Assembly: GCF_001687325.1 (NCBI RefSeq)
Contig: NZ_LZRD01000034.1
Coordinates: 1-64,000 of the forward strand
Direction of reading: 5' to 3'
Source of the DNA: Streptomyces sp. PTY087I2
GTDB taxonomy: Bacteria > Actinomycetota > Actinomycetes > Streptomycetales > Streptomycetaceae
DNA length: 64,000 nt
The notes under the pieces are model-generated. The model saw nothing but the letters and a program-made list of their open reading frames with translations, did no database searches and had not been told where the DNA came from. Shown piece by piece: positions 9,023 through 17,859 of this stretch; position 1 is the first letter of the stretch, and each line of letters opens with the position of its first letter. Made by a program: the position numbers and the translations under genes.

Positions 9023-10383
9023 CGGACGTCCTCGGAGTCGGGGAGAGCGGGGGCGCGGTGGGTGCCCGTCGGGAAGACCCAGGCGCGCAGGAGCAGGAAA
9101 CGCAGCACGGTGGCGGCGAGGTTGGCGGTGATCAGGACGGCCAGCTCGGTGGAGTGCGAGGGCGATCCGGAGGCCGCGCCGAGCGCCGCGAGGGAGCCGC
9201 TGGTCAGGGCGAGGCCGATCGCGAAGACGACCAGGCCCTGGGCCTGATGGCGGACGGCTCCGCTCCGGCCGCGTACGCCGAAGGTGAGCCGGCGGTTGGC
9301 GGCGGTGTTGGCGACGGCGGAGACGAGCAGCGCGCCGCCGTTGGCGAACTGCGGGCCGACGCCGAGCCGGAAGAGGGAGTAGAGGGCGAGGTAGAAGAGG
9401 GTGGACAGGACGCCCACGGCACAGAAACCGATGAGCTGGCGGGCCAGTCCGCGCTCCACCCCGGTCAGCGCCCGGTCGCGCGGATCGTCCCCGAAGGGCC
9501 GGGCGAGACGGTCCAGCGGCAGCGCGCCGACGGCCAGCGCCCGCCCCACCCGCCACACGCCTTTCAGGTCCTCGATGGCCGTCCGCACGATGTGGACGGT
9601 CGAGTCGGGGTCGTCGATCCAGTCGACGGGCACCTCGTGGATACGCAGCCCGGCCCGTTCCGCGAGGACCAGCAGCTCGGTGTCGAAGAACCAGCCGCTG
9701 TCCTCCACCATCGGCAGCAGCCGCTCGGCGACCTCGCGCCGGATCGCCTTGAACCCGCACTGGGCGTCGCTGAACCCGGCGGCGAGCGACGAGCGCAGGA
9801 TCAGGTTGTAGGCGCGCGAGATGAACTCCCTCTTCGTTCCCCGCACCACCCGCGAACTCCGGGCGAGCCGTGACCCTATGGCCAGGTCGGAGTGGCCGGA
9901 GATCAGCGGGGCGACCAGCGGGAGGAGGGCGTTGAGGTCGGTGGAGAGGTCGACGTCCATATAGGCGAGGACCGGGGCGTCGGAGGCCGACCACACCGTC
10001 CGCAGGGCCCGCCCGCGCCCCTTCTCCTCCAGCCGTGCGTACCGCACGCCCGGCAGCTCGGCGGCGAGCGCGGCGGCCACGGCCGGGGTGGCGTCGGTGC
10101 TGGCGTTGTCGGCGACGGTGATACGGAAGGGGTACGGGAAGGTCCGCGCGAGATGGGCGTGGAGGCGGACAACGCAGGGGTGGAGGTCCTTCTCCTCGTT
10201 GTAGACGGGGACGACGACGTCGAGCACGGGGACGGAGGGGGCCACGGCGACCGGCTGCCGGGCAGGCAGATGCTCCCGGCCCGGCAGATGGCCGTGGTCC
10301 CGGCCGTCCCCGCCGTCCACGCCGTCCCTGCTGCTGCGGCCGGTCGTTCCGGGGCCGCTCCGGAGGCTGCTGTCGGTGGTCAT
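9019..10383 (-). CDS. GT2 dolichyl-phosphate-sugar synthase fused to GtrA flippase domain
   Basis: The 454-residue protein has an N-terminal GT2 domain (VPVLDVVVPVYNEEKDLHPC, NASTD, the metal-binding YMDVDLSTDL with DxD, and DAQCGFKAI) and a C-terminal four-helix GtrA domain (QLIGFCAVGVLSTLFYLALYSLFRL and FANGGALLVSAVANTAANRRLTFG). GT2 members load a sugar on polyprenyl phosphate on the cytoplasmic side and GtrA helps move it across the membrane. The GT39 enzyme in the next overlapping gene would use the product. The first 45 residues are Gly/Asp/Arg-rich. It starts 26 bp after the histidine kinase. Confidence 0.9.
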   Translation of the reverse strand: MTTDSSLRSGPGTTGRSSRDGVDGGDGRDHGHLPGREHLPARQPVAVAPSVPVLDVVVPVYNEEKDLHPCVVRLHAHLARTFPYPFRITVADNASTDATPAVAAALAAELPGVRYARLEEKGRGRALRTVWSASDAPVLAYMDVDLSTDLNALLPLVAPLISGHSDLAIGSRLARSSRVVRGTKREFISRAYNLILRSSLAAGFSDAQCGFKAIRREVAERLLPMVEDSGWFFDTELLVLAERAGLRIHEVPVDWIDDPDSTVHIVRTAIEDLKGVWRVGRALAVGALPLDRLARPFGDDPRDRALTGVERGLARQLIGFCAVGVLSTLFYLALYSLFRLGVGPQFANGGALLVSAVANTAANRRLTFGVRGRSGAVRHQAQGLVVFAIGLALTSGSLAALGAASGSPSHSTELAVLITANLAATVLRFLLLRAWVFPTGTHRAPALPDSEDVR

Positions 10384-10408
10384 GCTCCGACAGTCGCCAA
10401 CCGCGCTG

Positions 10409-12184
10409 TCACGCCGGTGTGGTGAGCCTGTCCCCGACCTGTGAGTCCGCGCGGATCACGTCGCCGTCCGCCGGGAGACCGTCCGCCGGGACGCAATCCG
10501 CCGAGGCGCCGTCCGTCGGGGCGCCGTCCGTCGGCAGCTCGACCGCGAAGACCGTCCGGCCCGGCGCGGACTCCACCCGTACGCGCCCGCCGTGCGCGGA
10601 GACGACGGCCTGCACGATGGCGAGGCCGAGCCCGGTGGAACCGGTCGCTCCACCGCCGTCGGTACCCCGCGCCCGTGAGGCGTCGCCCCGCGCGAACCGT
10701 TCGAAGACGTGCGGCAGCAGCTCCGCCGGGATGCCGGGCCCGTCGTCCCGCACCTCCAGCGTGACCGGTCCCCCGGCGCGTACGGGCGGCTGCACGGAGA
10801 CCGTGACGGTGGTCCCCGGCGGGGTGTGCGTACGGGCGTTGGCGAGCAGGTTGACCAGCACCTGCTGGAGCCGGCCGGGATCGGCGCGTACGGTCACGGG
10901 CTCGGCGGCCCCGGGCAGCTCCAGCCGCCAGCGGTGCCGGGCGTCCGAGCCGGTTCCTGTCCGGTCCCGGGCGTCAACGTCCGCTCCCCGTTGGTCCGCT
11001 CCCCGCTGGTCCGCCGCCCGGGCGTCGCTCACCGCGTCCACGACCAGCGGCAGCAGATCGGTGCTGCCGTACGAGAGCGGGCGTCCGGCGTCCAGCCGGG
11101 CCAGCAGCAGCAGATCCTCCACCAGGCCCGTCATCCGGTCCGCCTCCGACTCGATCCGCCCCAGCGCGTGCCGGGTGACGGGGTCGGGTTCCGGGGCCGT
11201 ACGTCCTCCGCCCGCGCGGCGGGTCAGCTCGGCGTAGCCCCGGATCGAGGCCAGGGGCGTACGCAGCTCATGGCTGGCGTCGGCGACGAACTGCCGGACC
11301 CGCGTCTCGCTCTCCTGGCGGGCGGCGAGGGCCGAACCGACGTGCCCCAGCATCCGGTTGAGCGCCGCGCCCACCTGCCCGACTTCGGTACGGGGATCGG
11401 CCTCGGCGTCCGGGACGCGTTCGAGGAGCGCCACCTCGCCGCTGTGCAGGGGGAGTTCGGAGACCCGGGTGGCCGTGGCGGCGACCCGGCGCAACGGTCG
11501 CAGGGCGACCCCGACGAGCGCGGTGCCCGCGATGGAGGCGGCGATGAGCCCGGCGGCGGTGACGCAGACCTCGACGACGATCAGGGTGGTCAGCGCCCCG
11601 CTCACCTCGGCGCTGGGGATGCCGACGAGGACGGTGTCCCCTTCGGCGGTGGTCGTGGCCTCGACCCGGTAGCCGCCGAGCCCGGGCAGATCGACGCTCC
11701 GGGTGCCCTCGCCGGCCTCCGGGGCGGCCTTCTCCAGCGCGGTCCGCTGCTCCCCGGTCAGCGGCTTCGCGCTCTCCTGGGCGCGGAGCCCGCTGTCCTC
11801 GACGACCTTCGACGCGGTGACGTCCCCGTCGGCGCCGACGAGCGCCCCGAACGTGCCGAGCGGCTGCCCGCCCCCGCCGACGAAGCCGAGCGGGCCCGCC
11901 TCGCGCAGCGACTCGGGCAACGGGAGCGGGCCGGGCGGCCGTTCGGCCCGCTCGACGACGGAGTGCAGCTGGTCGTCGAGCTTGCCGTACATGTAGCTGT
12001 GGAAGGCGATCGCGGTGACGGACCCGATGACGGCCGCGACGACGGCGATCAGGGACACGGCGGACACGACGAGCCGGGTCCGCAGCGTCCAGGGCCTGCG
12101 CAGCACCTCTATGGCCTTCATGCCCTTCGTAGCCTTCGTCGCCTTCATGGCCTTCGTGACCTTCATCGTCTTCGTCGCCTTCAC
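10409..12184 (-). CDS. Sensor histidine kinase (HAMP, HisKA, HATPase)
   Basis: This 591-residue class I kinase has a transmembrane helix near residues 39-61 (RLVVSAVSLIAVVAAVIGSV), an extracytoplasmic sensor of about 130 residues, a second helix near 195-220, a HAMP segment, the H-box SHELRTPLASIRGYAELT, the N-box LVNLLANARTHTPPG, DDGPGIP and the G-box TGLGLAIVQAVVSAHGG. The GTG start (12184) opens a curious basic repeat, MKATKTMKVTKAMKATKATKGMKA. It follows the response regulator by 9 bp and precedes two glycosyltransferases, so it probably senses an envelope signal and adjusts surface glycosylation. Confidence 0.93.
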   Translation of the reverse strand: MKATKTMKVTKAMKATKATKGMKAIEVLRRPWTLRTRLVVSAVSLIAVVAAVIGSVTAIAFHSYMYGKLDDQLHSVVERAERPPGPLPLPESLREAGPLGFVGGGGQPLGTFGALVGADGDVTASKVVEDSGLRAQESAKPLTGEQRTALEKAAPEAGEGTRSVDLPGLGGYRVEATTTAEGDTVLVGIPSAEVSGALTTLIVVEVCVTAAGLIAASIAGTALVGVALRPLRRVAATATRVSELPLHSGEVALLERVPDAEADPRTEVGQVGAALNRMLGHVGSALAARQESETRVRQFVADASHELRTPLASIRGYAELTRRAGGGRTAPEPDPVTRHALGRIESEADRMTGLVEDLLLLARLDAGRPLSYGSTDLLPLVVDAVSDARAADQRGADQRGADVDARDRTGTGSDARHRWRLELPGAAEPVTVRADPGRLQQVLVNLLANARTHTPPGTTVTVSVQPPVRAGGPVTLEVRDDGPGIPAELLPHVFERFARGDASRARGTDGGGATGSTGLGLAIVQAVVSAHGGRVRVESAPGRTVFAVELPTDGAPTDGASADCVPADGLPADGDVIRADSQVGDRLTTPA

Positions 12185-12193
12185 GACGGGCCC

Positions 12194-12940
12194 CTACTCA
12201 CCGGGCTTGATCAGATACCCCGCGCCGCGCCGGGTGTGGATCATCGGGGTGCGCCCGGCGTCGATCTTCTTGCGGAGGTAGGAGATGTAGAGCTCGACGA
12301 CGTTGGCCTGGCCGCCGAAGTCGTAGTTCCAGACCCGGTCGAGGATCTGGGCCTTGCTGAGCACGCGGCGCGGGTTGCGCATCAGGAAGCGCAGCAGCTC
12401 GAACTCGGTGGCGGTGACGTGGATCGCCTCCCCGCCCCGCCACACCTCGTGGCTGTCCTCGTCGAGCACCAGGTCCCCGACGGTGAGCGTGGACTCGCCG
12501 CGCCCGGCGGCGACGGCCGAGCCCGAGCGGCGGATGAGCCCGCGCAGCCGGGCCACGACCTCCTCCAGGCTGAACGGCTTGGTGACGTAGTCGTCGCCGC
12601 CCGCGGTGAGCCCGGCGATCCGGTCCTCGACGGCGTCCCGGGCGGTCAGGAAGAGGACGGGCACGTCGGCGTACTCACGGCGCAGCCGGCCCAGCACGGC
12701 CAGCCCGTCCATGTCCGGAAGCATCACGTCCAGGACCACCGCGTCGGGCCGGAAGTCGCGGGCCGCCCGGACCGCCGCGGCCCCGTCCCCGGCGCTGCGC
12801 ACCTCCCACCCCTCGTAACGCAGGGCCATCGAGAGCAGCTCGGTGAGCGGAGCCTCGTCGTCCACGACCAGGACCCGGACGGGGGTACGGTCCGGCCTGA
12901 GCAGTTCGGTACGCCCCTGGGGCGAGGTCGTCGTCGTCAT
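12194..12940 (-). CDS. OmpR/PhoB-family response regulator
   Basis: The receiver (VRVLVVDDEAPLTELL, phospho-acceptor Asp in VVLDVMLPDMDGL, switch Thr in LFLTARD, Lys in VTKPFSLEEV) is joined to a winged-helix DNA-binding domain (TEFELLRFLMRNPRRVLSKAQILDRVWNYDFGGQANVVELYISYLRKKID). ATG 12940 gives 248 residues; GTG 12949 is an in-frame alternative. It is the first gene of the leftward operon regulator - kinase - GT2/GtrA - GT39 and likely controls its own promoter in the 80-bp gap before 13023. Confidence 0.94.
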   Translation of the reverse strand: MTTTTSPQGRTELLRPDRTPVRVLVVDDEAPLTELLSMALRYEGWEVRSAGDGAAAVRAARDFRPDAVVLDVMLPDMDGLAVLGRLRREYADVPVLFLTARDAVEDRIAGLTAGGDDYVTKPFSLEEVVARLRGLIRRSGSAVAAGRGESTLTVGDLVLDEDSHEVWRGGEAIHVTATEFELLRFLMRNPRRVLSKAQILDRVWNYDFGGQANVVELYISYLRKKIDAGRTPMIHTRRGAGYLIKPGE

Positions 12941-13022
12941 GGACCCCACTCTGTGAGGCGCCCGTGAGAGAAGCCTGACCCGTTTCTGTGAATTCCCTGA
13001 GAAAGCGGGCCGCGCGGGCTCG

Positions 13023-13931
13023 TCACGCCCGGGCGGGGAACAACGCGGCGGCGTTCCCGTGACAGACCGCCCGCAACCACGCGTCGCCCAGCCCGAGCCG
13101 TTCCAGCGCCTGAAGCTGATGAACGTACGGGTAGGGGATGTTCGGGAAGTCCGTCCCCAGCAGGATGCGGTCCCCGAGGTCGGCGAGCCGCCCGCGTTCG
13201 GCCGCCGGGAAGGGGCTGAGCCGCTCGCTGAAGTCGGTGAACGCCATGGTCGTGTCGAGCCGGACCTCCGGATACGCCTCCGCCAGCGCCAGGAACTCCG
13301 CGTACTCCGGCATCCCCATGTGCGCGACGATCAGCCGCAGCCGGGGATGGCGCGCCAGCAGCCGCCCGATCGGCTCCGGCCCGGTGAACTTCCCCGGCGC
13401 GGGCCCCGACCCGCAGTGCATGACCACCGGAATCCCGGCCTCCGCGAGCAGCCCCCACACCGGATCCAGCAACGGATCGTTGGCGTCGTACGCGCCCACC
13501 TGAAGGTGCGACTTGAACACCCGAGCCCCCGCCTCGACGGCCTCCTTCACGTACACCTCGACGCCCTCCTCCGGGAAGAGGGTCGCGGTGTGCAGACAGT
13601 CCGGGGTCCGGCCGGCGAAGTCGGCGGCCCAGCCGTTCAGCCAGCGGGCCATACCGGGCTTGTGCGGGTAGAGCATGGCGGTGAACCGGACCACCCCGAA
13701 CGCCCGCAGCAGGGCGAGCCGCCGCTCCTCCTCGTACCGGTAGGTGATCGGCCACTCCAGCCCGGTGAGGGGCCCGACCGCGTCGAAGTACGCCCACACC
13801 TTCCGCAGGACCTGCTCGGGCATGAAGTGGGTGTGTACGTCGATGATCCCGGGCAGTCCGAGCCGCTCCCGGAACCGCACCACGTCATCCTGCTCCCGGG
13901 ACCGCACCACGTCATCGCTTCCCGTCTCCAT
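13023..13931 (-). CDS. Amidohydrolase family protein (TIM-barrel, Amidohydro_2)
   Basis: The 302-residue metal-dependent hydrolase has the first-strand HxH motif in IIDVHTHFMPE, metal ligands or general-base candidates in VVMHCGSGP and LIVAHMGMPEY, and the late Asp motif ILLGTDFPNIPYPY. This matches the Amidohydro_2/ACMSD-like group, which hydrolyses or decarboxylates small cyclic or aromatic compounds. ATG 13931 has an AAAGGG-like site upstream. A 24-bp near-duplication in the first codons yields DDVVRSREQDDVVRFRE. It sits 44 bp after DUF2797 and may be the last gene of the NACHT operon. Confidence 0.87.
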   Translation of the reverse strand: METGSDDVVRSREQDDVVRFRERLGLPGIIDVHTHFMPEQVLRKVWAYFDAVGPLTGLEWPITYRYEEERRLALLRAFGVVRFTAMLYPHKPGMARWLNGWAADFAGRTPDCLHTATLFPEEGVEVYVKEAVEAGARVFKSHLQVGAYDANDPLLDPVWGLLAEAGIPVVMHCGSGPAPGKFTGPEPIGRLLARHPRLRLIVAHMGMPEYAEFLALAEAYPEVRLDTTMAFTDFSERLSPFPAAERGRLADLGDRILLGTDFPNIPYPYVHQLQALERLGLGDAWLRAVCHGNAAALFPARA

Positions 13932-13975
13932 GCGCAGGCCCTTTCGCCGGTCGTCCGGAACGACCCACCGGTCGT

Positions 13976-14875
13976 TCAGAACAACCCACCCTGCACACCG
14001 CCGCCGCCGATGTCGATGAGGGGGACACGTACATCGCTCCCGGACTCCGCCGCGAGATCCCATCCGGTGATCAGCCGCGTGTCCAGCACGACGACGCCCC
14101 CGCCCGCCACCGCGAGGTGCAGATCGGGCCCGGCCGCCGCGACGAGCCGCCCCGCGACGACGCCGCCGTCGACCAGCTCCCGTACGGAACGGGCGAGCGC
14201 GGACTCATGGCCGAGCCCGAAAATACTTACCTGGTCGACGACTTCGAGAGGCAGCCGCTCCAACGACTCGGGCCAGCCGCGCCCTTCGAGCGCCGCCGCC
14301 CGCGCGTACAGCTCGGCCACCGCCCCGGCCCGCTCCTCCGCCCCCGGCAACTGCCCGCGTACGGCACGCTTCTTGGCGTACGGGATCCGGTCGGGCACCC
14401 CGAGGGCCACCCGCAGCACCTCCTCGGTCCGCCGGGCCGCCATGAGGGGCCCGCGCCCCAGCCAGCTGAAGGCCACGGCCCCCTGCTCCCGGAGCCGGAC
14501 GGCCCCGCGCTCTTCCCCGGTGATCCCGACCTTGACCATGCCGGGCCCGAACCAGGCGAGATACACGCGGTACGTCCGTGGGTCGTCCGCCATCGTGTCG
14601 GCGGCCACCGAATGCGCCCGGTCCAGCCGCGCGCACTCCGCGCACCGCCCGCCCGTCGAGCGCCCCGGCACCACGGCCCCCAGCGGGCAGGCGTTCCCCC
14701 GGGCCCCCACGCAGTGCCGCTCCCCGACGGCCCGGAACCCGAGGCCGGCCCCGTACGCGAGGACACTCACCCGCCGGTCACCGCCCCGGCGCCACCCCAG
14801 CTCGGGCACTTCCCCGGGCCACCGCACCCCGGCACACCGCCAGCCACCACCGGATTCCCGCACCCCGCACCTCAT
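13976..14875 (-). CDS. DUF2797 domain protein
   Basis: The 299-residue protein matches the DUF2797 family, whose function is unknown. Visible traits are N-terminal cysteines that could bind zinc (RHCVGARGNACPLG and GGRCAECARLDRAHS) and a GIY-YIG-like segment (YRVYLAWFGPGMVKVGITGEERGAVRLREQGAVAFSWLGRG) that suggests a nuclease-like fold. The start is nine bases after the NACHT stop, so it is probably co-transcribed. That linkage is the main functional hint. Confidence 0.8.
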   Translation of the reverse strand: MRCGVRESGGGWRCAGVRWPGEVPELGWRRGGDRRVSVLAYGAGLGFRAVGERHCVGARGNACPLGAVVPGRSTGGRCAECARLDRAHSVAADTMADDPRTYRVYLAWFGPGMVKVGITGEERGAVRLREQGAVAFSWLGRGPLMAARRTEEVLRVALGVPDRIPYAKKRAVRGQLPGAEERAGAVAELYARAAALEGRGWPESLERLPLEVVDQVSIFGLGHESALARSVRELVDGGVVAGRLVAAAGPDLHLAVAGGGVVVLDTRLITGWDLAAESGSDVRVPLIDIGGGGVQGGLF

Positions 14876-14884
14876 CCGGGGATG

Positions 14885-17368
14885 CTAACGGGACGCCGCC
14901 GGCCCGGAGTAGGTCGCCGGTGCGTAATTGCCCCGTCGCTGACGGTAGGTGTGCCCGAGGTGGTGCTGGAGCCGGACGTGACGGAACTGGTAGACCGCGC
15001 CGGAGCGGCGCAGCACCCCGCGCCGGTAGGCGTCGTCGAGGAAGGCGTCCGTCCGCCAGGGCAGCTTCCCGGTGAGCGGCAGCAGAAGGCGGGAGAAGAT
15101 CAGCCACTGGCCCCAGGCGGTGAAGCAGAGCGTGTAGGAGAGGCCGCCGCCGAATCCGCCCACGGCCCCGATGACGAGGCCTTCGGGCAGGCTCCAGCTC
15201 ATCGGCCCGAGCAGGCCCCGGAGCAGCCGGACGATCAGGGTGCCGCCGACCGCGATGGCCAGCGTGAGGACGGGCACGATGACGAGGAGCTGCCGGTGCA
15301 CGGTCGCGCGGTTGGCGGACAGCAGCCCGGCGGGCGTGGCCGCGGAGGCGACGTCCAGCGGCGTTTCGAGCGCGGCCAGGAGTCCGAAGACCAGTCCGGC
15401 GGCCGAGCTGAAGATCAGCCCGAAGACCAGCATGTTGATGAGCACGGTGTCCATCAGCGCGGGATCCGTGAGCGAACGCCCTTCGTACAGGGCCCGTTGG
15501 AGCGCGAAGGCGCACGCGCACCCGATCCCCATGACGAACCCGCCCGGCATGACGGCGGCGAACCGGTCGGCGAACGTCCGCACCGTTCTGCGCCCGATGC
15601 CGCCGGCCCGTCCGTGCAGCCGCAGGCGCACCTGGCTCGGCGCGAAGGAGCCGCCGCCGAACGCGGCCACCGCCGCGTACACGGACCCGAAGGCGAGCCC
15701 GCCGACCGGGCCGACCACGGCTCCCTGCACCAGCACCTCGCCGAGCGGAATCCCGGTGACGATCAGCACGACGGCCCAGTCGGACACGGTGATGCAGAGC
15801 GCGGAGACCAGGACGACAGCCAGGACGCGTGTCGAGCGCGGCAGCGATTCGCCGATCTGCCACCAGGCGAGGTCCTGCCGGTCCCGGTCGAGCCGGACCA
15901 GATGGTGGGCGAGGTGGCCCAGCCAGTGCCGGGCACGCTCCGGCTCCCAGTTCCGCGGCCGGTCCCGGCTCCGGGCGGCCGCCCCGGACCGCTCGGCGAC
16001 GCGCGGCCGGTAGACCGTGGGGACGAAGCCCGCCAGCAGATGGTCCTCCAGGGAGCTCGCGGTGGGGAACCGCGAGCCGTCCAGCAGCTCCGCCGGATCC
16101 CGGCCGGGGGCCTCGCTGTACATCGTGCGGGCCAGAGCGATCATCAGAGGCGTGCTCAGCACCTCGGAGAGCTGTTCGCAGGCCTCGCTCTCCCCGGCCC
16201 GCAGCACGTCGAGGACGGGCCCCCACAGGTCCGCACCACTGCCGTCCCCGTCCTCCACACCCGCCGGGCGCGTGGTCCGTGACAGGTAGACGAGGAGGTC
16301 GTCGGGCGTGAGGCCGGTGAGTTCGATCCCGGCGGCCCAGACCAGGGGCGCACGCGCCGCTCGTACCGCCTCGGCGTACTCCGCGGCCCTGCTGGTCAGG
16401 ACGAGCGGCAGCGAGGTCGCGTTCAGCGCTTCGAGCGCCTCCTGCCGCAGCCCCTCGGCGATCTCGTCAAATCCGTCGAGTACGGGCAGGATGAACCCGG
16501 CGTCGATCAGGGCGGCGGCCAGGGTGGAGCCGCCCGGGGTCCGGCGGGCGAGATGCGGGTAGTCGCGCAGGAGGAGATCGACGAGCCAGTCCCGTAACGC
16601 GACAGCCGTCGCATCCCAGGCCCCGACGCTGAAAATCACCGGAACCCGGCCGGGGTGGGCGGGGTTCCCCAGAAGATCCAGGACGAGCCGGATGGCCATG
16701 ATGGATTTTCCGGACCCGGCCCGGCCGAGCATCACGAGCCGCCCGGACGGAATACGCCGGTAGACATCGGCGACGCTCCGCAGATCACCCGCCAGGTCCA
16801 TGGGCAGGGGGCGGGCGCCCGGAGGAAGGCGCTGAATGTTCTCCGCGTGGTCGGTCAGCCGTGCGGGCGCCCGGTTCCAGCGCACCGGCAGTGGAAAGGG
16901 ATCGTGGACCCGGCGCTGTTCCTCTTCCTTCTGCCAGCGCCGCCCGACTTCACGCGCCAATTCCGCGGCGGCGTCGGCGAGTACGCCACCGGCTTCGGCG
17001 TAGCTGCTCTTGGCGGCGTGATGGCCCTGCGGGAGAGCCGGTTCGGGATTCGCGTCGGGAGCCGGAATGGAATCCAGGGCGGGAGCCGGGGTGGAATCAT
17101 CCAGGGCGGGAGCCGGGTCGGGAGCCGGAATGGGGTCCGGGTCGGGAGCCGGGGAGAGTACGGCCGTCAACTGCCGGCGTTCCTCGGCGCCGAGATCGAG
17201 GGCATCGGCCAGCAGATTCACCGTGCCCAGCCGGTGATCGGCGGCCTTTCCGGTCTCCAGCCGGCGGATGGTGCGCACGCTCACCCCGGAGCGTTCCGCC
17301 ATCTGTTCCTGTGTCAGCCCCGCCCGGGTCCGTAAGCGGCGCACCAATATGCCGAGCCGATCCGTCAC
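14885..17368 (-). CDS. XRE-family HTH / NACHT NTPase / multi-pass membrane protein
   Basis: This 827-residue protein has three parts. Residues 6-60 are a Cro/C1-type HTH (LVRRLRTRAGLTQEQMAERSGVSVRTIRRLETGK). Residues 72-118 are a PAPD-type Pro/Ala/Asp linker. A NACHT STAND NTPase follows, with Walker A GRAGSGKSIM near 215-225, Walker B PVLDGFDEIAEGL near 295, and the sensor-like LPLVLTSRAAEYAEAV. From about 510 to 780 there are several membrane helices, then a short tail YQFRHVRLQHHLGHTY. NACHT proteins act as signal-driven oligomerising switches. The gene has a rare TTA codon at 16595-16597 (about residue 258), predicting bldA-dependent translation. It heads an operon with DUF2797. Confidence 0.85.
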   Translation of the reverse strand: MTDRLGILVRRLRTRAGLTQEQMAERSGVSVRTIRRLETGKAADHRLGTVNLLADALDLGAEERRQLTAVLSPAPDPDPIPAPDPAPALDDSTPAPALDSIPAPDANPEPALPQGHHAAKSSYAEAGGVLADAAAELAREVGRRWQKEEEQRRVHDPFPLPVRWNRAPARLTDHAENIQRLPPGARPLPMDLAGDLRSVADVYRRIPSGRLVMLGRAGSGKSIMAIRLVLDLLGNPAHPGRVPVIFSVGAWDATAVALRDWLVDLLLRDYPHLARRTPGGSTLAAALIDAGFILPVLDGFDEIAEGLRQEALEALNATSLPLVLTSRAAEYAEAVRAARAPLVWAAGIELTGLTPDDLLVYLSRTTRPAGVEDGDGSGADLWGPVLDVLRAGESEACEQLSEVLSTPLMIALARTMYSEAPGRDPAELLDGSRFPTASSLEDHLLAGFVPTVYRPRVAERSGAAARSRDRPRNWEPERARHWLGHLAHHLVRLDRDRQDLAWWQIGESLPRSTRVLAVVLVSALCITVSDWAVVLIVTGIPLGEVLVQGAVVGPVGGLAFGSVYAAVAAFGGGSFAPSQVRLRLHGRAGGIGRRTVRTFADRFAAVMPGGFVMGIGCACAFALQRALYEGRSLTDPALMDTVLINMLVFGLIFSSAAGLVFGLLAALETPLDVASAATPAGLLSANRATVHRQLLVIVPVLTLAIAVGGTLIVRLLRGLLGPMSWSLPEGLVIGAVGGFGGGLSYTLCFTAWGQWLIFSRLLLPLTGKLPWRTDAFLDDAYRRGVLRRSGAVYQFRHVRLQHHLGHTYRQRRGNYAPATYSGPAASR

Positions 17369-17506
17369 TTCGGTCCCCCACCTAGGGCCTGCCTATCCCG
17401 CCCGGACGGCGGCGAGTCTAGCGCGCCCGGCCGGACCGGCCACCGATGGCCGGTGCCCTGGCCTGTCCTCCGAGCTGCGGAAACGCCATCGTCGGCAGCA
17501 GCGGTC

Positions 17507-17574
17507 GAGCAACAAGCGGGTGCGGCGGTCGAGGAACGACGGGTGCGAGGAACACGGGTGGGGAACGACGGTGA
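17507..17574. repeat. Iteron-like imperfect direct repeats upstream of small membrane protein
   Basis: Four imperfect copies run in tandem: GAGCAACAAGCGGGTGC (17507-17523), GAGGAACGACGGGTGC (17531-17546), GAGGAACACGGGTGG (17547-17561) and GGAACGACGGTGA (17562-17574). They occupy the gap between the divergent NACHT gene and the small membrane protein. They could be binding sites for the NACHT protein's HTH, or chance. Confidence 0.45.
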
Positions 17575-17582
17575 GAATCGGC

Positions 17583-17810
17583 ATGGCCTATCGCTATTGG
17601 TGCGGTGAATGCACCTCAAGGACGCCATGGCTCAGCAACGCCCGCGCCCAGCAGGCACAGATCGACCACTACGCCGAAAAGCACCCCGGAATTCCGCCGG
17701 GCGGCCATGTCGAAGTGCACCGCGGGGATCCCCAAGGCGGCCTGGGCTGCCTGGTCTTCATCGGCATCACGGTCGCGCTGCTGATCGTCGCCGCCTCGTG
17801 CCACCGATGA
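17583..17810 (+). CDS. Small zinc-ribbon-like membrane protein
   Basis: The 75-residue protein starts MAYRYWCGECTSRTPW. C7, C10, H29 and H34 form a C-x2-C-x18-H-x4-H pattern that could bind one zinc, and residues about 54-71 (GCLVFIGITVALLIVAAS) are a single C-terminal membrane helix. I do not recognise a named family with confidence. GTG 17571 is an alternative start. It lies 50 bp before the secreted protease gene on the same strand and is divergent from the NACHT gene. Confidence 0.6.
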   Translation: MAYRYWCGECTSRTPWLSNARAQQAQIDHYAEKHPGIPPGGHVEVHRGDPQGGLGCLVFIGITVALLIVAASCHR

Positions 17811-17859
17811 GCCGCCCCGACACCGACCACCAACGGAACGGAAAGGAAAGGAAGCACGT

